In this document: positions 34,315 to 45,963 of the stretch, in pieces
How the letters are laid out: each line of letters starts with the position of its first letter
Numbering within the stretch: the stretch's first letter is position 1
From: Apoda limacodes
Taxonomy: Eukaryota; Arthropoda; Insecta; Lepidoptera; Limacodidae
Direction of reading: 5' to 3'
Length of the DNA stretch: 64,000 nucleotides
Assembly (NCBI GenBank): GCA_946406115.1
Contig: OX291553.1
Coordinates: 5,337,001-5,401,000 of the forward strand
Translations under genes and position numbers: made by a program
The notes under the pieces: model-generated
Databases searched by the model: none
Told to the model about the DNA's origin: nothing
What the model saw: the letters and a program-made list of their open reading frames with translations, nothing else

Positions 34315-35484
34315 TTTTTTTTTTACTTCTTAAAACAAATTCAGTTATAATTGTGAAAACCGAAAACATTTTTTACACCTAACTCATAATTTTTATTGTC
34401 TCTACTTATAACATTTGTTTAAAAAATAATTAATTACATATAACATTTTAATAACATCTTTTAAACTTAAGTGTAAGCAATGATGACATCACAAACCCAT
34501 TAAAGTATCAAGAAATTGACTTTTCGACCACGTTTCATCTTAAGGGCCCTTAACGACTTACTTGAGAGTTCTGTTCACAAGGATAATAAAGAACATTCAG
34601 TTCAAGTGTTTTTTATTTACTTACTTTTAAAAGAAGCTTTCAATGGTTCAAAAGAAAAAAAATATATGTTAAAACCTTGACTACTTATTTCTGAAAGTTT
34701 AGGAGTATTAATAGTATCAAATGTTGTTAATTAGTATACTGTTCTTTATGATTATCTAACTCAATAACGATATTAGGTACTTAATTTGAGACAAAACAAC
34801 TGAAATCAGTACGCCAAAGAAGAAACCAGATTTACTCGTATATATCATATAAGGTTACTGTGAACATGACTATTAAAATTTTCAAGCTGTTTAAATGTGT
34901 CTGACATGACATAAATGCTGTAAGTTGGCATTAACGAAAGTTAACGAAAATAATTTAATATCCGTCCTAAGACTGACTTCATGAACTTCACAAGTGGGTT
35001 TAGTTAACTGTTGTAACAATTTCATTATCAATTCGTATCCATTTGACAATATAAAATGATTTTTCTACTAAATAGGGTTTCTATAAGTAAAAATCATGTC
35101 TTAGGTTTCTAAATAGCCTCTCTTTAGTAATTTTCTCCTTCCCACCCTTAATACACAAGTTTTTTATTCAACTTAATGTTGACTGCTTCCTTAGCTACCA
35201 AAATATACCTGCTTTTTTACATCGCTATTCACTAAACATTTATTCTAATTAAATAATGCGTAAGACTAGACTAGACTAGAATTTAAATAAAAATATCCTT
35301 ACGATTATAATAGTATCGAAATTAGTTTTCAACTAAGAACTTAATATTTTACTGGGTTTCATGATAGGAGGTAGTTTTCAAACTAAATAACGCAGCTAAG
35401 ATGTCTCACTATTTCAATTAAATTTAAAAAGTAAGACATCTTAGTACGATTTATTGTAGTATTGAACACAATATCTTGTGAAAC
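34315..35484. other. AT-rich spacer, no gene seen
   Basis: No gene. A 14-bp palindrome TTAAGGGCCCTTAA lies at about 34540. Confidence 0.6.
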
Positions 35485-35595
35485 TAATAAATACGAAATA
35501 GCAATTAGTTTAGACAAAGGTATATTTGTCTTTGTCTACGACTTGTGAATTCAATTTGGAGCAACAAAACATTAATTTATTACTTAAGAATATTA
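35485..35595 (+). repeat. Dispersed repeat Z, copy 2
   Basis: AATAAATACGAAATAGCAAT, TTAGTTTAGACAAAG and GTGAATTCAATTTGG match 28245-28345 in the same orientation. Confidence 0.5.
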
Positions 35596-36274
35596 GTGTT
35601 ACGCAATTAGTTTGTACAGGGTCATTAAATTTACCACTTTCTATGAATTTAAACACGTAATAGCAATAAAATATAATTAGATTGGGGTACATTATTAACA
35701 TATTTCATGACTAGCCCGGAGCCCGGGCTAAATATTAGGTCGGAGAAAATTTTTTTTTTCTCATTTTATACGAAAACTTAAGAGAGCTTAAGAGCGAGGT
35801 GCATCTTTGACATCAAAATTCCCGAATTGAAAACACTGCATTAGGTTCATAAACGTCACAATTTTTTTTCGCGGATTGCGTTGCATTTTTTCCTTTATGT
35901 GTAATAACATTTTAAAATGTATCGAATTTCTTCATTAGATTAACTCATTTTGACGAAACAAAAAACAAATGAAAAATACTGGGCAACAATATTTTACTAA
36001 TTTGTTTCTATTTTTAAATGTAACCTTTTTAATGTCATTATAACCTGCCAGATACAAATAGTTCAACCAAAGAGATTTTTTTTACAAGTCTAAACATACT
36101 TTATGCGAAGATACTTTTTCCCCCGACCTTTCACAACTCTTTGATTAAAGAGGAAGTCTGCTGCAACTAGTTGTAGCTGTGGAATTTGGTTATATTATTT
36201 CTGCGAGGTCATTTGAATTTTCTTGAATAACATGTAGACCCTTTTTCCAATTTAAATGTTTGCAAAATCAGTTA
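35596..36274. other. AT-rich spacer, no gene seen
   Basis: A short imperfect palindrome TAGCCCGGAGCCCGGGCTA near 35713; otherwise nothing. Confidence 0.5.
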
Positions 36275-36510
36275 GTTTTTCATCCTTACACCTTAGAATC
36301 TAAATGGTCAAGTACAATGCGCTGGTGCAGTGAGATTTCTCTAAGGAATATTATTTGGGGTTCTTCAAGTAACAAATCATTAGATTTAAGGGTCGGTACC
36401 GTGCGAGTGACGCCCCTACATCCATATATATCCATCCATCCATAGTTAGCTACTGTGACCGTTTACTATCAGGCGTACCGTAAGCATCTTTGCTCCGTTA
36501 GTGGTGTAAA
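36275..36510 (+). mobile_element. LINE family J, copy 3: 3' end with deletions
   Basis: CACCTTAGAATCTAAATGGT corresponds to the HTLEPKW block, followed by a degraded GVL..FKK region, AAGGGTCGGTACCGTGCGAG and the terminal signature CGTTTACTATCAGGCGTACC...GTTAGTGGTGTAAAA. An ATCC microsatellite (36418-36443) has grown in place of part of the end. No coding function. Confidence 0.65.
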
Positions 36511-36810
36511 AAGGAGTGCAAAAATACTAACTAACACAAACACTAACAAATTTTAGCGTTTATTAGGTACTACACTAACTCTTTGATCGAAAGCATCTGA
36601 CATTGACAAAATTCTATCGAAATAATATCATCATACTCAAGCAAGTTACGCCTCGTTTGCAGCATAGACATCGAAAACAGTACCCCTAAATCATGTATTC
36701 TTAAATTATATGCAATAACATTTACTTGTTACACTAAGTCGCAAAGATATTCAGTAACACAGATTACAATCAGTCGCAATAGTTTGTGTAGGTTTGCGAG
36801 ACTAACTAAT

Positions 36811-36890
36811 TGTACAAGAGTAGTCAAACAACAAGTTGGTTTAATTTAATCTGCGGTCCGTTTATTAATTTACATTTCACAAATTGATTA
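36811..36890 (-). repeat. Short dispersed repeat W, copy 2
   Basis: Inverted relative of 815-890: GTAGTCAAACAACAAGTTGG, TTTAATTTAATCTGCGGTCC, AATTTACATTTCAC. Confidence 0.5.
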
Positions 36891-37077
36891 CTGAATAGAC
36901 AATTACAATTCTCTGGTAAATGTTGCAAGTACCAAGTCTGAAAGTGTATAATGAGTTTATATTGGGAAAAGGTATGTTTAACTACTACATATTACTTTAT
37001 TTTTATTTCCGCTTTTATACTGTCGACTGAAATACTTTTACCTACCACTGTAGTTATAATTAATATCCATTGTATTT

Positions 37078-38049
37078 AGGGTTCTGTACCCAAAGGGTTA
37101 AAAACGGGACTCTATTATTAAGACTCCGCCGTCTGTCACCAGGCTGTAATCTTATGAACTGTGATAGTTAGACAGTTGAAATTTTCACAGAAGATGTATT
37201 TCTTTTTCTACTATAACAACAAATACTAAAAAATAGAATGAAATAAATATTTAAGGGGACTCCCATACAACAAACATGATTTTTTTTGCTTGTTTTTGCT
37301 TGTTTTTGCTTGATATTGATAATGGCAATAGGTAGACGCTTGAAATATTCACGGAATATTTAGTTATAATGTTCACTTTAAAAATAAATAATTATATTGA
37401 AATAAAACGAATATTTAAGGGTCCCATAGAGTAAACGTGATTTTTTTGTCGTTTTTATAGATAACTCGCTCCTGCTAGCGGCTTCGCCCGCCCTTAATTT
37501 CGTTATCGGCGTAGGTTCTTACGGCAACTCCTCAATTATAGAAAAAAACAAACAATTAAATCTTTCCTCTTTAATGGCATAATACATTTGTGTCTGTGAA
37601 ACCATGGAAATACACATACAAAATTTCAACCCCATCGGTCAAGCCGTTCGTAGTTGACATACCGACAGCAGCGCCACCTACCGGGTCCAATTGTATTTTT
37701 AAATCATCCAGAAAACCATCGAAATACCCATAAATACCCATATAAAGTTTCAGGTTCAGCCGTTTAGAAGTTATGTCAAAAAGATAAGTACGGAAGGATA
37801 ATTCTTGCTCCCTTTGTCCTATTACCCGTTTTCCCGTAGGTATGGAGCAGTTTCCCGCGGTAAAAAGTAGCCTATGCTCATCAGGGATAATGTCGGCTAA
37901 TGGTAAAAGATTTTTTTAAATTGGTCCAGTAGTTTTGGAGCCTATTCAATACAAACAAACAAACAAACAACCAAATCTTTCCTCTTTATAATATTAGTAT
38001 AGATGGCACGGAACCCTTCGTGCGCGAGTCCGCCTCGCACTTAGCTGAT
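37078..38049 (+). mobile_element. GGTTCCGTAC-type dispersed repeat (family P), copy C, interrupted
   Basis: Left part 37078-37464 (GGGTTCTGTACCCAAAGGGT ... TTTGTCGTTTTTATAGATAA) and right part 38005-38049 (GGCACGGAACCCTTCGTGCG ... CTCGCACTTAG) align to copy B on either side of a 540-bp inserted CTAG-family repeat. Copy B reads continuously TTAATAGATAATGGTACGG at that point. A short TTTTTGCTTG triplet lies near 37290. Confidence 0.8.
37465..38004 (+). mobile_element. CTAG-family repeat nested inside family-P copy C
   Basis: Head CTGCTAGCGGCTTCGCCCGC, GTTATCGGCGTAGGTTCTTA, AAACCATGGAAATACACATA, CCCATCGGTCAAGCCGTTCG, then a tail of AAAC repeats and TATAATATTAGTATAGAT. ATAGAT is present at both junctions, but all family copies end in it, so it cannot be claimed as a target duplication. 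Confidence 0.75.
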
Positions 38050-38465
38050 TTCTTTTTTTTTTATTTTTGTTATAAGACAATTTTCTACATAGAATTCCAC
38101 CTGTTCCACTGTTACCAAACATGAAAAAATAAATGTTATTTTTACGGGGTAGATTTAGTTTTACTTAATTTTCGTTAATTAGCGTGTTAAGTTAATGTAA
38201 CAAATACGTGATAATCATGTTACATTGCCGCTAAAGCAGATGATGAAAAGAGTCTATCGCTACATTTTAAAGAGGGTGTGCCTCCAGCCTTTGGTCCAGC
38301 CTTCAGTACCATCCCAAATACACAAACAGAAAATATATCGACGTACAGATGCACATAAAAAACTGACTGGGTTAGAAATTTCTCTAAATTTTTTTTTTGT
38401 AAACTTATACTAATACTTAAAAATTATTTAATAGCTTTCCTTAATGAAATGTAAAATTCCATTGA
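38050..38465. other. AT-rich spacer with one weak coding-like patch
   Basis: Around 38225-38350 the plus strand is briefly open in two frames and less AT-rich, with no recognisable product. Confidence 0.4.
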
Positions 38466-38672
38466 AACATTAAATAGAGCAATTTAAAACTCTCTGGTAT
38501 AGCTCATGTTTTCGTAATGGGTTTTTAATGTTCCATTTTGCTATAAATCAGTGAAACTATCCCTGGTCCAGATAGCTTTAATGGCTTATAAATTAGTTTG
38601 TAAAGGCTTTCATTTACTACACCTTTCATTAAAATGTCAAACAAGGGATCCTAAAGTTTTCGTTGGTATTAA
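38466..38672 (+). repeat. Repeat module Xa, copy 1
   Basis: TTTTCGTAATGGGTTTTTAA, TGTTCCATTTT, AATTAGTTTGTAAAGGCTTT and AAAGTTTTCGTTGG recur at 41943-42110 with a deletion. It lies upstream of module Xb in both places. Confidence 0.65.
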
Positions 38673-39020
38673 TTTGCTGTAATTTAATTAAGACAGGACT
38701 TCAACCCATTCATCTTTGAGGGGAATATTCGTAAAATATATATTCTTGTTATATGTCATAGTTTTTAATGTAAATAAATATTTTGATAGCAAAAATTTCA
38801 GTAAAAACATTAACCTTGAGCTAAGACTCGAATCTGCAACTAACCTTACAGTCGGTGTTAGTATTTTATTGCAGCTTCAAGTCCTGGCTCAAGGTTATTG
38901 ATCGATGGCTATGGTATAACTTTTCATCTACTACTAAAAGACCATTAAAAAAATTTGGACATTATATTTAATTTTTCTTGCTTTAGTAAGAGTCTAGACA
39001 ATATTTTGAAATTTGCTTTA

Positions 39021-39215
39021 CCAATTTATCGAAAAAGAATTGCAAGAGGTATTAAAAAGTCTCGGCACGTTCGAGGGCCCTCGACTGCGGCCGGTAACTT
39101 CGCTTTACTTTCAATTGACCTCAGGCTGAGAGGTCTCCGATAAGATCTAATTTATAACAAAATTTCATTTTAAAGTTGTTCTGGATAGCTTAAGTTAGTC
39201 ATTTATTTTTCGATT
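39021..39215 (+). repeat. Repeat module Xb, copy 1
   Basis: AGGGCCCTCGACTGCGGCCG, CTTTACTTTCAATTGACCTC, GGCTGAGAGGTCT and CGATAAGATC, then AATTTATAACAAAATT, match 44959-45157 with few changes. A GC-rich core in AT-rich flanks. Confidence 0.8.
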
Positions 39216-41060
39216 ATATAGTAATATATATTACTTCCTATTTGAGATGGGAATCAGATAAGGTTAAGGGATAATAATAAGGTCGGTAGCAAGTACCGCA
39301 CGAGCTACTTCTCTAAAAATATTTTTTTTTATATTTGTTCGATACACGAAGATTATTATTGTGTCTAAAAAAGTACTTTACCGATAAAAACAAACCGCTG
39401 GACCGATTTTGCTTAAATTCTTTTCAGATCTAAGTCACGACGTGGCGTATCGATTAATATGGTCACAAAAGCAATCTGCGCCATTGTTTCTTGAGATATC
39501 GAGGCATAATTTAGGCTGTACCTAAAAAGTGAAAATTTTAATAAAAAACAAAAAGTTAAAAATATATAGTCAAAAAGTTTAGTCATATTTCTGTATATTT
39601 AGTTTCAGTTTTATTTTCTTTTAAACCGTTATTATCTACTATTCTTTGGTTATTCAGTTCCTTAAAGTTGGCCCAATGAAAAATAATAATATTTTTGAGT
39701 TGGACTACCGTAACATAGAAAGCTTAGTAGTTAGTTAGCTCATATATCTCACTATAAAATTAAATTGGAGTACGTGTAGTTCTTGTTACTTAACAAAGGT
39801 CATTACATTACAGGTAGATTTCTAGTTTAATATACAATACAATCTCAATTTCAAAGCAAAGCGTAAAAGAATAAATTGAACCCAAGCTAGCATAGGATTA
39901 TCCCAATCTCATTTTCTTGAACATTTACAGGAAACTTTATGTGTATCGCAGAAAAGTTTTACGAGGCGGAAACGTTATGGTCCATTACCGCGCCCGTTAC
40001 GGATTCTGTATGGTAATTATGTCACATATAAATACAGCCGGTGAGTAGAAGTAGCCGTAACAATATAAACGTAACCAAGTTATGTGCTAAAACTACATAA
40101 ACGTAAGCATAACTACGTAAAGCAAATGGTGAATGGCCAAAAAGGGCTAACCGCCAATTTACACAGTTTGTCTGATAAATTTAAAAATAATTAAATATGT
40201 GTTAAACCTTCCGAAAGCTTGAATTACACCTTTTGGTTTTTTTTCAATAATGAAGAATATAAGCTACCTGTAAGTTTTTAGAAAATAAATAGTGACAATT
40301 TGATATAACCGATTGATTAATGGCAAACGGACAAGGAAACTTCCTAAAAAGAAATAAGATAACAATTTTTTGAAGAAACATTCAGCTTTATTGAGAACGA
40401 AAAAAGTCTGCGTCATAAAGTCTTGCACATTAATAAATATAAAGGCAACTTCATATAAAAAAAATATAAAAATATTATACAATGTTGTATATTAATTATT
40501 CACATTGGTACAAATGCTGCTTATGAAAACAAAAAGTTTTCAAAAATCTGCAGATACATCTCTCGCATCGAGTGTTCTGTATCTTGTTACTAAAGATAAG
40601 CGACAAGTAAAAAACATTAACCGCCAAATAAAGTCTCCAAAATTCTGACCTTTATATTATTAATTACAGTTATATTTTCCAAAAAAACTGACATAATGTC
40701 CTATGTGACATTTTAGAATAAAAAAAAACCGACCAGCATGTGATTAATGTACTAGTACCTTGCTACAAATGTTATTTCCAGCCGAATCTGGTCTGGGCGA
40801 GATTTTATATGCTATTTGAAATATATTATGTAAGGAATCTGTTTTTCAGCAGGGATTTTACTAAAACTTTTGATCGTGTTTGGCTGAAAAAGATATTTGC
40901 GAATTGCGTGTAATGTCCGACAAAAAAATTCTCGCGCGTACCGGGCCGACCCCGTACTACTTGGACCATTAGGTCTTGTATTTCGCTGATCTTGCAATCC
41001 AAAATACGTGTACAGCGTACGGCAATGTTTGTACAAAGTACAAAATGTATGGCAGACGCG
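39216..41060. other. AT-rich spacer, no gene seen
   Basis: About 1.8 kb without supported genes; a GC-rich patch at 40925-41060 leads into the foldback element. Confidence 0.5.
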
Positions 41061-41436
41061 CCTCTTAAAAGGATTCACTTCGCGGCGCCTCGCAGCGGGC
41101 TTCATACAAATGAATTTTTCACTTATTTTTGACACTTGTTGATGAAACGACATGTTCTAGTAACAAATATCTAGGTCTGCAGTGTGCCAGTTTTATATAA
41201 AATTTTATAGTTCAAAAGTTATACAGGATTCTAGTTTTTCATACAAATGGTTTTAAAAAAAAAATCTTGTAAATAGAACGTTTTACAAGATTTTGGAAAA
41301 ACCACAGACCTAGGTATTCGGCTTGGGATTATGACTAAGAAATTTCACACTGATTGATCAGTAAATGTCAAAAACAAATGATAAATTCGTTTGCATGAAG
41401 CCCGCTGCGAGGCGCCGCGAGATGTATCCTCTTAAG
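41061..41436. mobile_element. Foldback element with ~125-bp arms
   Basis: Left arm 41061-41182 and right arm 41300-41436 are inverted copies with gaps. The strongest blocks are CGCGGCGCCTCGCAGCGGGC + TTCAT, TTTTTGACA, and CTAGGTCTG. The centre has a smaller hairpin, AATCTTGTAAA...TTTACAAGATT. Plus-strand and minus-strand frames across the arms are not genes. AAAAATTCTCGCG appears as a direct repeat on both outer sides (about 40926 and 41438), so the element may be wider. Confidence 0.75.
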
Positions 41437-41569
41437 AAAAATTCTCGCGTCCGGTGGGGGTGCCATCCGGCGCGCATCGAAACCGAGCGGCTGAAGCAAG
41501 AAATTTCTTACAGTCTGCGGGTCTAGTAAAAAATGTATGGACAGAGTGCCTTCCAGCGCGCACTAGAAT

Positions 41570-41735
41570 TTTTCATTTATTGCCCATGGTAGTTCACCTA
41601 TGTAGGTAGTTAAAAAATATTACCCGTGGATCACCTGGTGTACTACAGGCAATAAACGAAAAGAATTTACCCATGGTCCACCCGCGTGGTTCACGTGGAC
41701 CTGGATGGCAATAGTAAATTTTTTTCCATAGTTGA
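41570..41735. repeat. Cluster of short nested inverted repeats
   Basis: TTTATTGCCCATGG, CAGGCAATAAACG and GGATGGCAATAGTAAATT are related in alternating orientation. Inside lies GGTCCACCCGCGTGGTTCAC + GTGGACC, an imperfect hairpin. Looks like a small multi-hairpin element. Confidence 0.5.
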
Positions 41736-41942
41736 AATTCCTGCAACGAGCCTCTCCAAAATAATTATCTAGGAGTTAATTTCAAATGACAGCTGTCAAA
41801 CGTTGCAGAGAGTCACACATGCCGCAAAACCCATGACTGACCGAATAACAGACGAGTTCCGTACTCTATTAGAAACTACATACCTTCTTTAACCAACAAA
41901 TAACCAAATAATTCTTTATAATGTTGATAAATTCGATTTTAA

Positions 41943-42110
41943 CGTAAACGCCAACTGAAAACTTTCCAGTGTAGCTTATGTTTTTGTAATGAGTTTTTAA
42001 TGTTCTATTTTTTTACAGTAAAAATTAGTTTGTAAAGGATTTTATTCACTAAAGTAACACTTTATTATACTTTATAGTGTCCAATAAGAACAAAGTTTTC
42101 GTAGATAAAT
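41943..42110 (+). repeat. Repeat module Xa, copy 2
   Basis: TTTTTGTAATGAGTTTTTAA, TGTTCTATTTT, AATTAGTTTGTAAAGGATTT and AAAGTTTTCGTAG, related to 38466-38672 with a deletion in the middle. Confidence 0.65.
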
Positions 42111-43071
42111 CATCGTTTTGTTAAATAGTAAGCATAAGTTATTTTTAGGTTACTAAAATGGGTCCGAAAATCGAAATTGCTAAATTTGCTTTTTTTATGT
42201 TTTGACTATTTTAGAGTGATGTGTGTTTGTTCTCTTTTTGTGTGATTTTTTTTGGATCGGATATCTTGAGATTACACTGATTACTTTTTCAGAAATATTG
42301 AACCAAAGTTTTATTTTTTACCAATAAAATCCACATTTTGCTTGATGATTCTACATTTTCAATGACACTTAGTCCAGTTAAGGAAATTATATATATTTTA
42401 TTTTAATTAAAAATGGCAGATCCAATATCGGATCCAAGATCCGTTTCTTTAGAAAACTTTTGATTTCTATGAAATTAGTTCTGTTGGTTTTTCCAAGAAG
42501 ATAGATTTTAATCTTTATTAGTTTTAAAATTTTAGATGGCGGATCAAATATGGCACCCATTTTTTGAGCTTTTTCGATTTTGATAATGCTATTGGGCATT
42601 CACAGGTGTATGCTAAATATTTTTATTTATTAAGTTTTTTTTTATAAAATAAACGCAATATTGGATCCGCAATCTTAAATTTAAAAAAAAACTGGTTAAA
42701 AAATTAGATCCAGCACCCTCAAAAATACAACAGAACTAAGTTTCATTATAATCGAAGAATTAAAAAGAAAAATATTTATATAAAATGTATCTTTTATATT
42801 GATGAAAAATAAACCGTTGATTATTTCTGAAAACTAATAAGTTCGATTCCAGGGGTAGAGGAAGCGGAAACTTTCAAACCTATAAAACGCAAACACACAG
42901 ATATCCTTCGGAAAATAGTCGCTTAAAATTCATCCGGTTTCAAAATGTAAAAAAAAAAAATTCAGCAAATAAGATTTTTGAACCAACAATAGTAATTTCT
43001 CATATCAAAGATGTTCCTATGAGTAACACTATGTACAGAGATAAGTTTATCTCTAATAAGAGATTTTTCCA
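42111..43071. other. AT-rich spacer with GGATCCAATAT-like scattered motifs
   Basis: Related phrases GGCAGATCCAATATCGGATC, GGCGGATCAAATATGGC and AATATTGGATCCGCAATC recur at about 42413, 42537 and 42657, suggesting a degraded tandem or simple-motif repeat. A tRNA B-box-like GTTCGATTCC lies at about 42842. No gene. Confidence 0.4.
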
Positions 43072-44252
43072 CCTTTTTTTTATACCACTAACATGGCAAA
43101 CAAGCAAACGGTCCGCCTGATGGCAAGCGGATACCTAGGCCTATGGACCAGAGGAATCACTCACGCGTTACTAACCCTTCAAAAATCCAATAACTTATTT
43201 CTTGAAGAACCCCATACTGTAGTCCTTAGAGAAAACGTTGGCATGGAGCTCATTCCACAACCCAAGCGTTCGCGGGAGATGCGACCATTTCGGTTCTAAA
43301 GTGTGAGAATGAATTCCCTGCCGATGGCGAGCGGTGCGATGGTAGAAAGTAGCCGTAGGCATCATTTCGAACAATTCCTCAGAACACGCAAAGTCTCTCC
43401 TCAGACTTAAGGGTTCGATACGGCAAGTGAGTTTGGGATGTTGGTTGAACGTGAGCGTCGACACTTCTGACAGCCCGTCGTTGAACCGAGTCAAAAGGGC
43501 CAAGCTGGTATCCGGGTGCACCCGCCCAGAGATGGCAGCAGTACTCCATATGGGGCCGAAATTGCGACTTGTAAAGCCGCAACCTCTGCCCCGACGTGAA
43601 GTACTGCCTTGCTCTGTTGAGTACACCATGGTTTTTGGACGCCAGCTTCACCTTGTCTTGCAAATGATCTCGGTACTGAACATCGCTGGAGATGTCAACC
43701 AATATCCCCAATGCTTTTGGAGATGGAGAGGGGAGTGTTCTAGAATTGACTACTGGGAATGGGGTTTTCTAAGCGGTGAACGCGCACACTTGCGTCTTTG
43801 TAGGGTTGAATCGGACCAAGTTTACCCGTCCCCAGTCAGACTTGGACAGTATGGTCTCCATTTGAGACACAAGTTCTCCGCGGTTTTCCTCCACAATGGA
43901 ACGAGGGATGTTTGCACGACCCGTGTAATAAGCGTCTCCAGGACTGTCATGCAGTGCAACTGTCAGCAATGAATGTTGTTGCTGTCCAACATGTCATTGA
44001 TATACAGTAGAAACAGCGTAGGAGACAGCACAGAGCCTAGCACACCAGCATTAATGTCAATGCTATCAGAGCAACTACCGTCAACTACGGTTCGTATGCG
44101 TCTGCCGGATAAAAAACTAGCCACTCATTTGCACAAACCCTCGGGCACTCCGTATGATGGCAACTTCGATAGAAGAACCCGGTGACAGACCCGATCAAAC
44201 GCCTTCGCTATGTCCAGGCTACATGCCAATGCCTTCCGCTGACTCTCAATGG
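43072..44252 (-). mobile_element. LINE family J, copy 4: RT to 3' end (dead), minus strand
   Basis: Minus-strand, 5'-truncated LINE running from inside the RT domain (SLDIAKAFDRV, near 44210) through GLCKWVASFLSGRRIRTVVD, LSPTLFLLYINDMLD and SDWGRVNLVRFNPTKTQVCA. It continues through LYKSQFRPHMEYCCHLWAGA and the C-terminal FYHRTARHRQGIHSHTLEPK block. The 3' end precedes a poly-T run (poly-A tail of the minus strand) at 43072-43081. The catalytic YADDS site expected just after NNIHC is lost: there the frame reads a stop and is shifted. At least two further frameshifts break the ORF. Plus-strand frames here (up to 181 codons) are antisense shadows. Confidence 0.88.
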
Positions 44253-44958
44253 CTAATCTTATCATTGAATTTTATTGTTAATATAGCATTGATACTTAAT
44301 TTTTTTAAGGCGTATAATGTTAAAATTTAAAGAATATGTCCTAAGTTGTGAGGTAAGGGGAGAAAAAAACTCAGCTTTTAGTCTAAAGGGTAAAGAAAAA
44401 ACCACCAAAAATGTCTCAATTATCGTTTAAAATCATAGCTCATTTGCTCAGCCCTCTGTCAAGAATGATAATCACGTCATCACACGTTGATGTTAAAATA
44501 TAATCTTAATTCATTTTAACAAAGGTTCTCTAGAATAAAATTAATATATCAATCAATGAAACTGTTCAGCAGAATAGGAACTATTCACACGCCAATCTAA
44601 GAATTTAAACCTGCATGTACACCTACATGCATCATCGGCTCAGGATGTGTCTTCTCACATTGCTGGTGGCATCTCAAATATTCTCGAAGTAAAAAATCAA
44701 TATAGTTTAATTCTCAAAATAAGATTAAGTATTTCAAATTAATTGCTTTAACTAACTTCAATAAAATTCCTATCACAGATCAACCCAATTTTTACATTGT
44801 TTGATATGAAAATAAACAACAGCCACTAGCTATTGGGCCCCAGAGAATTATTGACTTTCAGTAAAACAAATCGGGGAGCACTAATATCGGTGTCCTTTTG
44901 CCATCAGTATCATGATAACACAGAGTAAGTTTCAAGACAACACTATTTTAAAATTCGC
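44253..44958. other. AT-rich spacer, no gene seen
   Basis: A TGCATGTACACCTACATGCA palindrome near 44612; otherwise nothing. Confidence 0.5.
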
Positions 44959-45157
44959 TTCATCAGTTTATCGGCAAAGAATCGCAAGAGGAATTAAGAG
45001 GCCTCGTCACGTTCCGAGGGCCCTCGACTGCGGCCGATAACTTCACTTTACTTTCAATTGACCTCGGGCTGAGAGGTCTTCGATAAGATCCAATTTATAA
45101 CAAAATTACTTTTCGAACTTCTTGTAGATAAGTTTAGTTGGACATTTATTCTTCAAT
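44959..45157 (+). repeat. Repeat module Xb, copy 2
   Basis: AGGGCCCTCGACTGCGGCCG, CTTTACTTTCAATTGACCTC, GGCTGAGAGGTCTTCGATAA match 39021-39215. Modules Xa and Xb lie in the same order and orientation at both loci, 0.55 kb apart in the first and 3.0 kb apart here, where a LINE lies between them. Confidence 0.8.
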
Positions 45158-45529
45158 AGCGTAATTGAGTGACGCTAAATCGTTATTTAATAAGTTTTGT
45201 TTTTATGTGTAATTCATTCATTTACCACCTGACTTTTTTTAAAAAAAATTATACGAACTCTCTTCTAAATTAGACTTAGGGGTTGAGTTATTAAAAAAAT
45301 AAAGAAACACTTCAAAAATTCTCGTTTATTAATGTTTAAACTAGACATATATACCTCGTTTTAAGTAAATTGAGCAAAGAAATGTTTAATCTAATACAAA
45401 CTTATATGCTTAGGGCCTAATTAAAAAAAAAAAAAACCTGAAACATGCACTTCATAAATTGTGTTCAAGAGCTAGCAAGAGGTGATACCCAGTTTATAGA
45501 CAATTTAACCACAAAAATATTTTTCCAAT
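45158..45529. other. AT-rich spacer, no gene seen
   Basis: Nothing recognisable. Confidence 0.5.
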
Positions 45530-45963
45530 ACAAACTTTGCCACCTCTTTTCACTCACTTAGGAGTTAAATTTCGAAAAATCCTGAAACACATCATTGTTG
45601 TTTTGTAAATAATAGGTAATATGCAAATCTTCACGATTTTAATTGCAAAAATAACAGGATTCCCATACAAAGTTTCATTACCTATTTTACGGCCTATGAG
45701 ATGATTTTTCGCAAACAGTGAAATACATCATTCATGATTTTTAGTCAAAAGGTCAAATACCAAGTTTCATACATTAACATTTGTAAATTTACTGCCTTAG
45801 GAGTTGAATTTCGCAAAATTGGTTCTTAAACGAATTTTGCGAAAAATAAACTACGCATTCAATATATAACAAACTCATTCTCCAAATTTCAAATTTCTAT
45901 CCTTAGCGGATTGGGCTGGGCGGTGATGAGTCAGCCAGAACATTGCCTTTTAAATATATAGAT
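45530..45963 (+). mobile_element. CTAG-family-related repeat, 3' part
   Basis: TTAGGAGTTAAATTTCGAAA, TTAGGAGTTGAATTTCGCAA, GGATTGGGCTGGGCGGTGAT and GAGTCAGCCAG, ending TTTTAAATATATAGATTC. Repeated 'TTAGGAGTT(A/G)AATTTCG' phrases and a TATAGAT end are typical of a widespread lepidopteran repeat. No coding capacity. Confidence 0.6.

Noticed and set aside
38225..38413. Coding-like patch with competing frames
   Set aside because: Short, no recognised product and no splice context strong enough to call an exon.
42838..42870. tRNA B box GTTCGATTCC as a SINE or tRNA
   Set aside because: No A box or family body found nearby.
43427..43972. 181-codon plus-strand frame
   Set aside because: Antisense to the minus-strand LINE family-J copy, whose conserved RT blocks are on the other strand.
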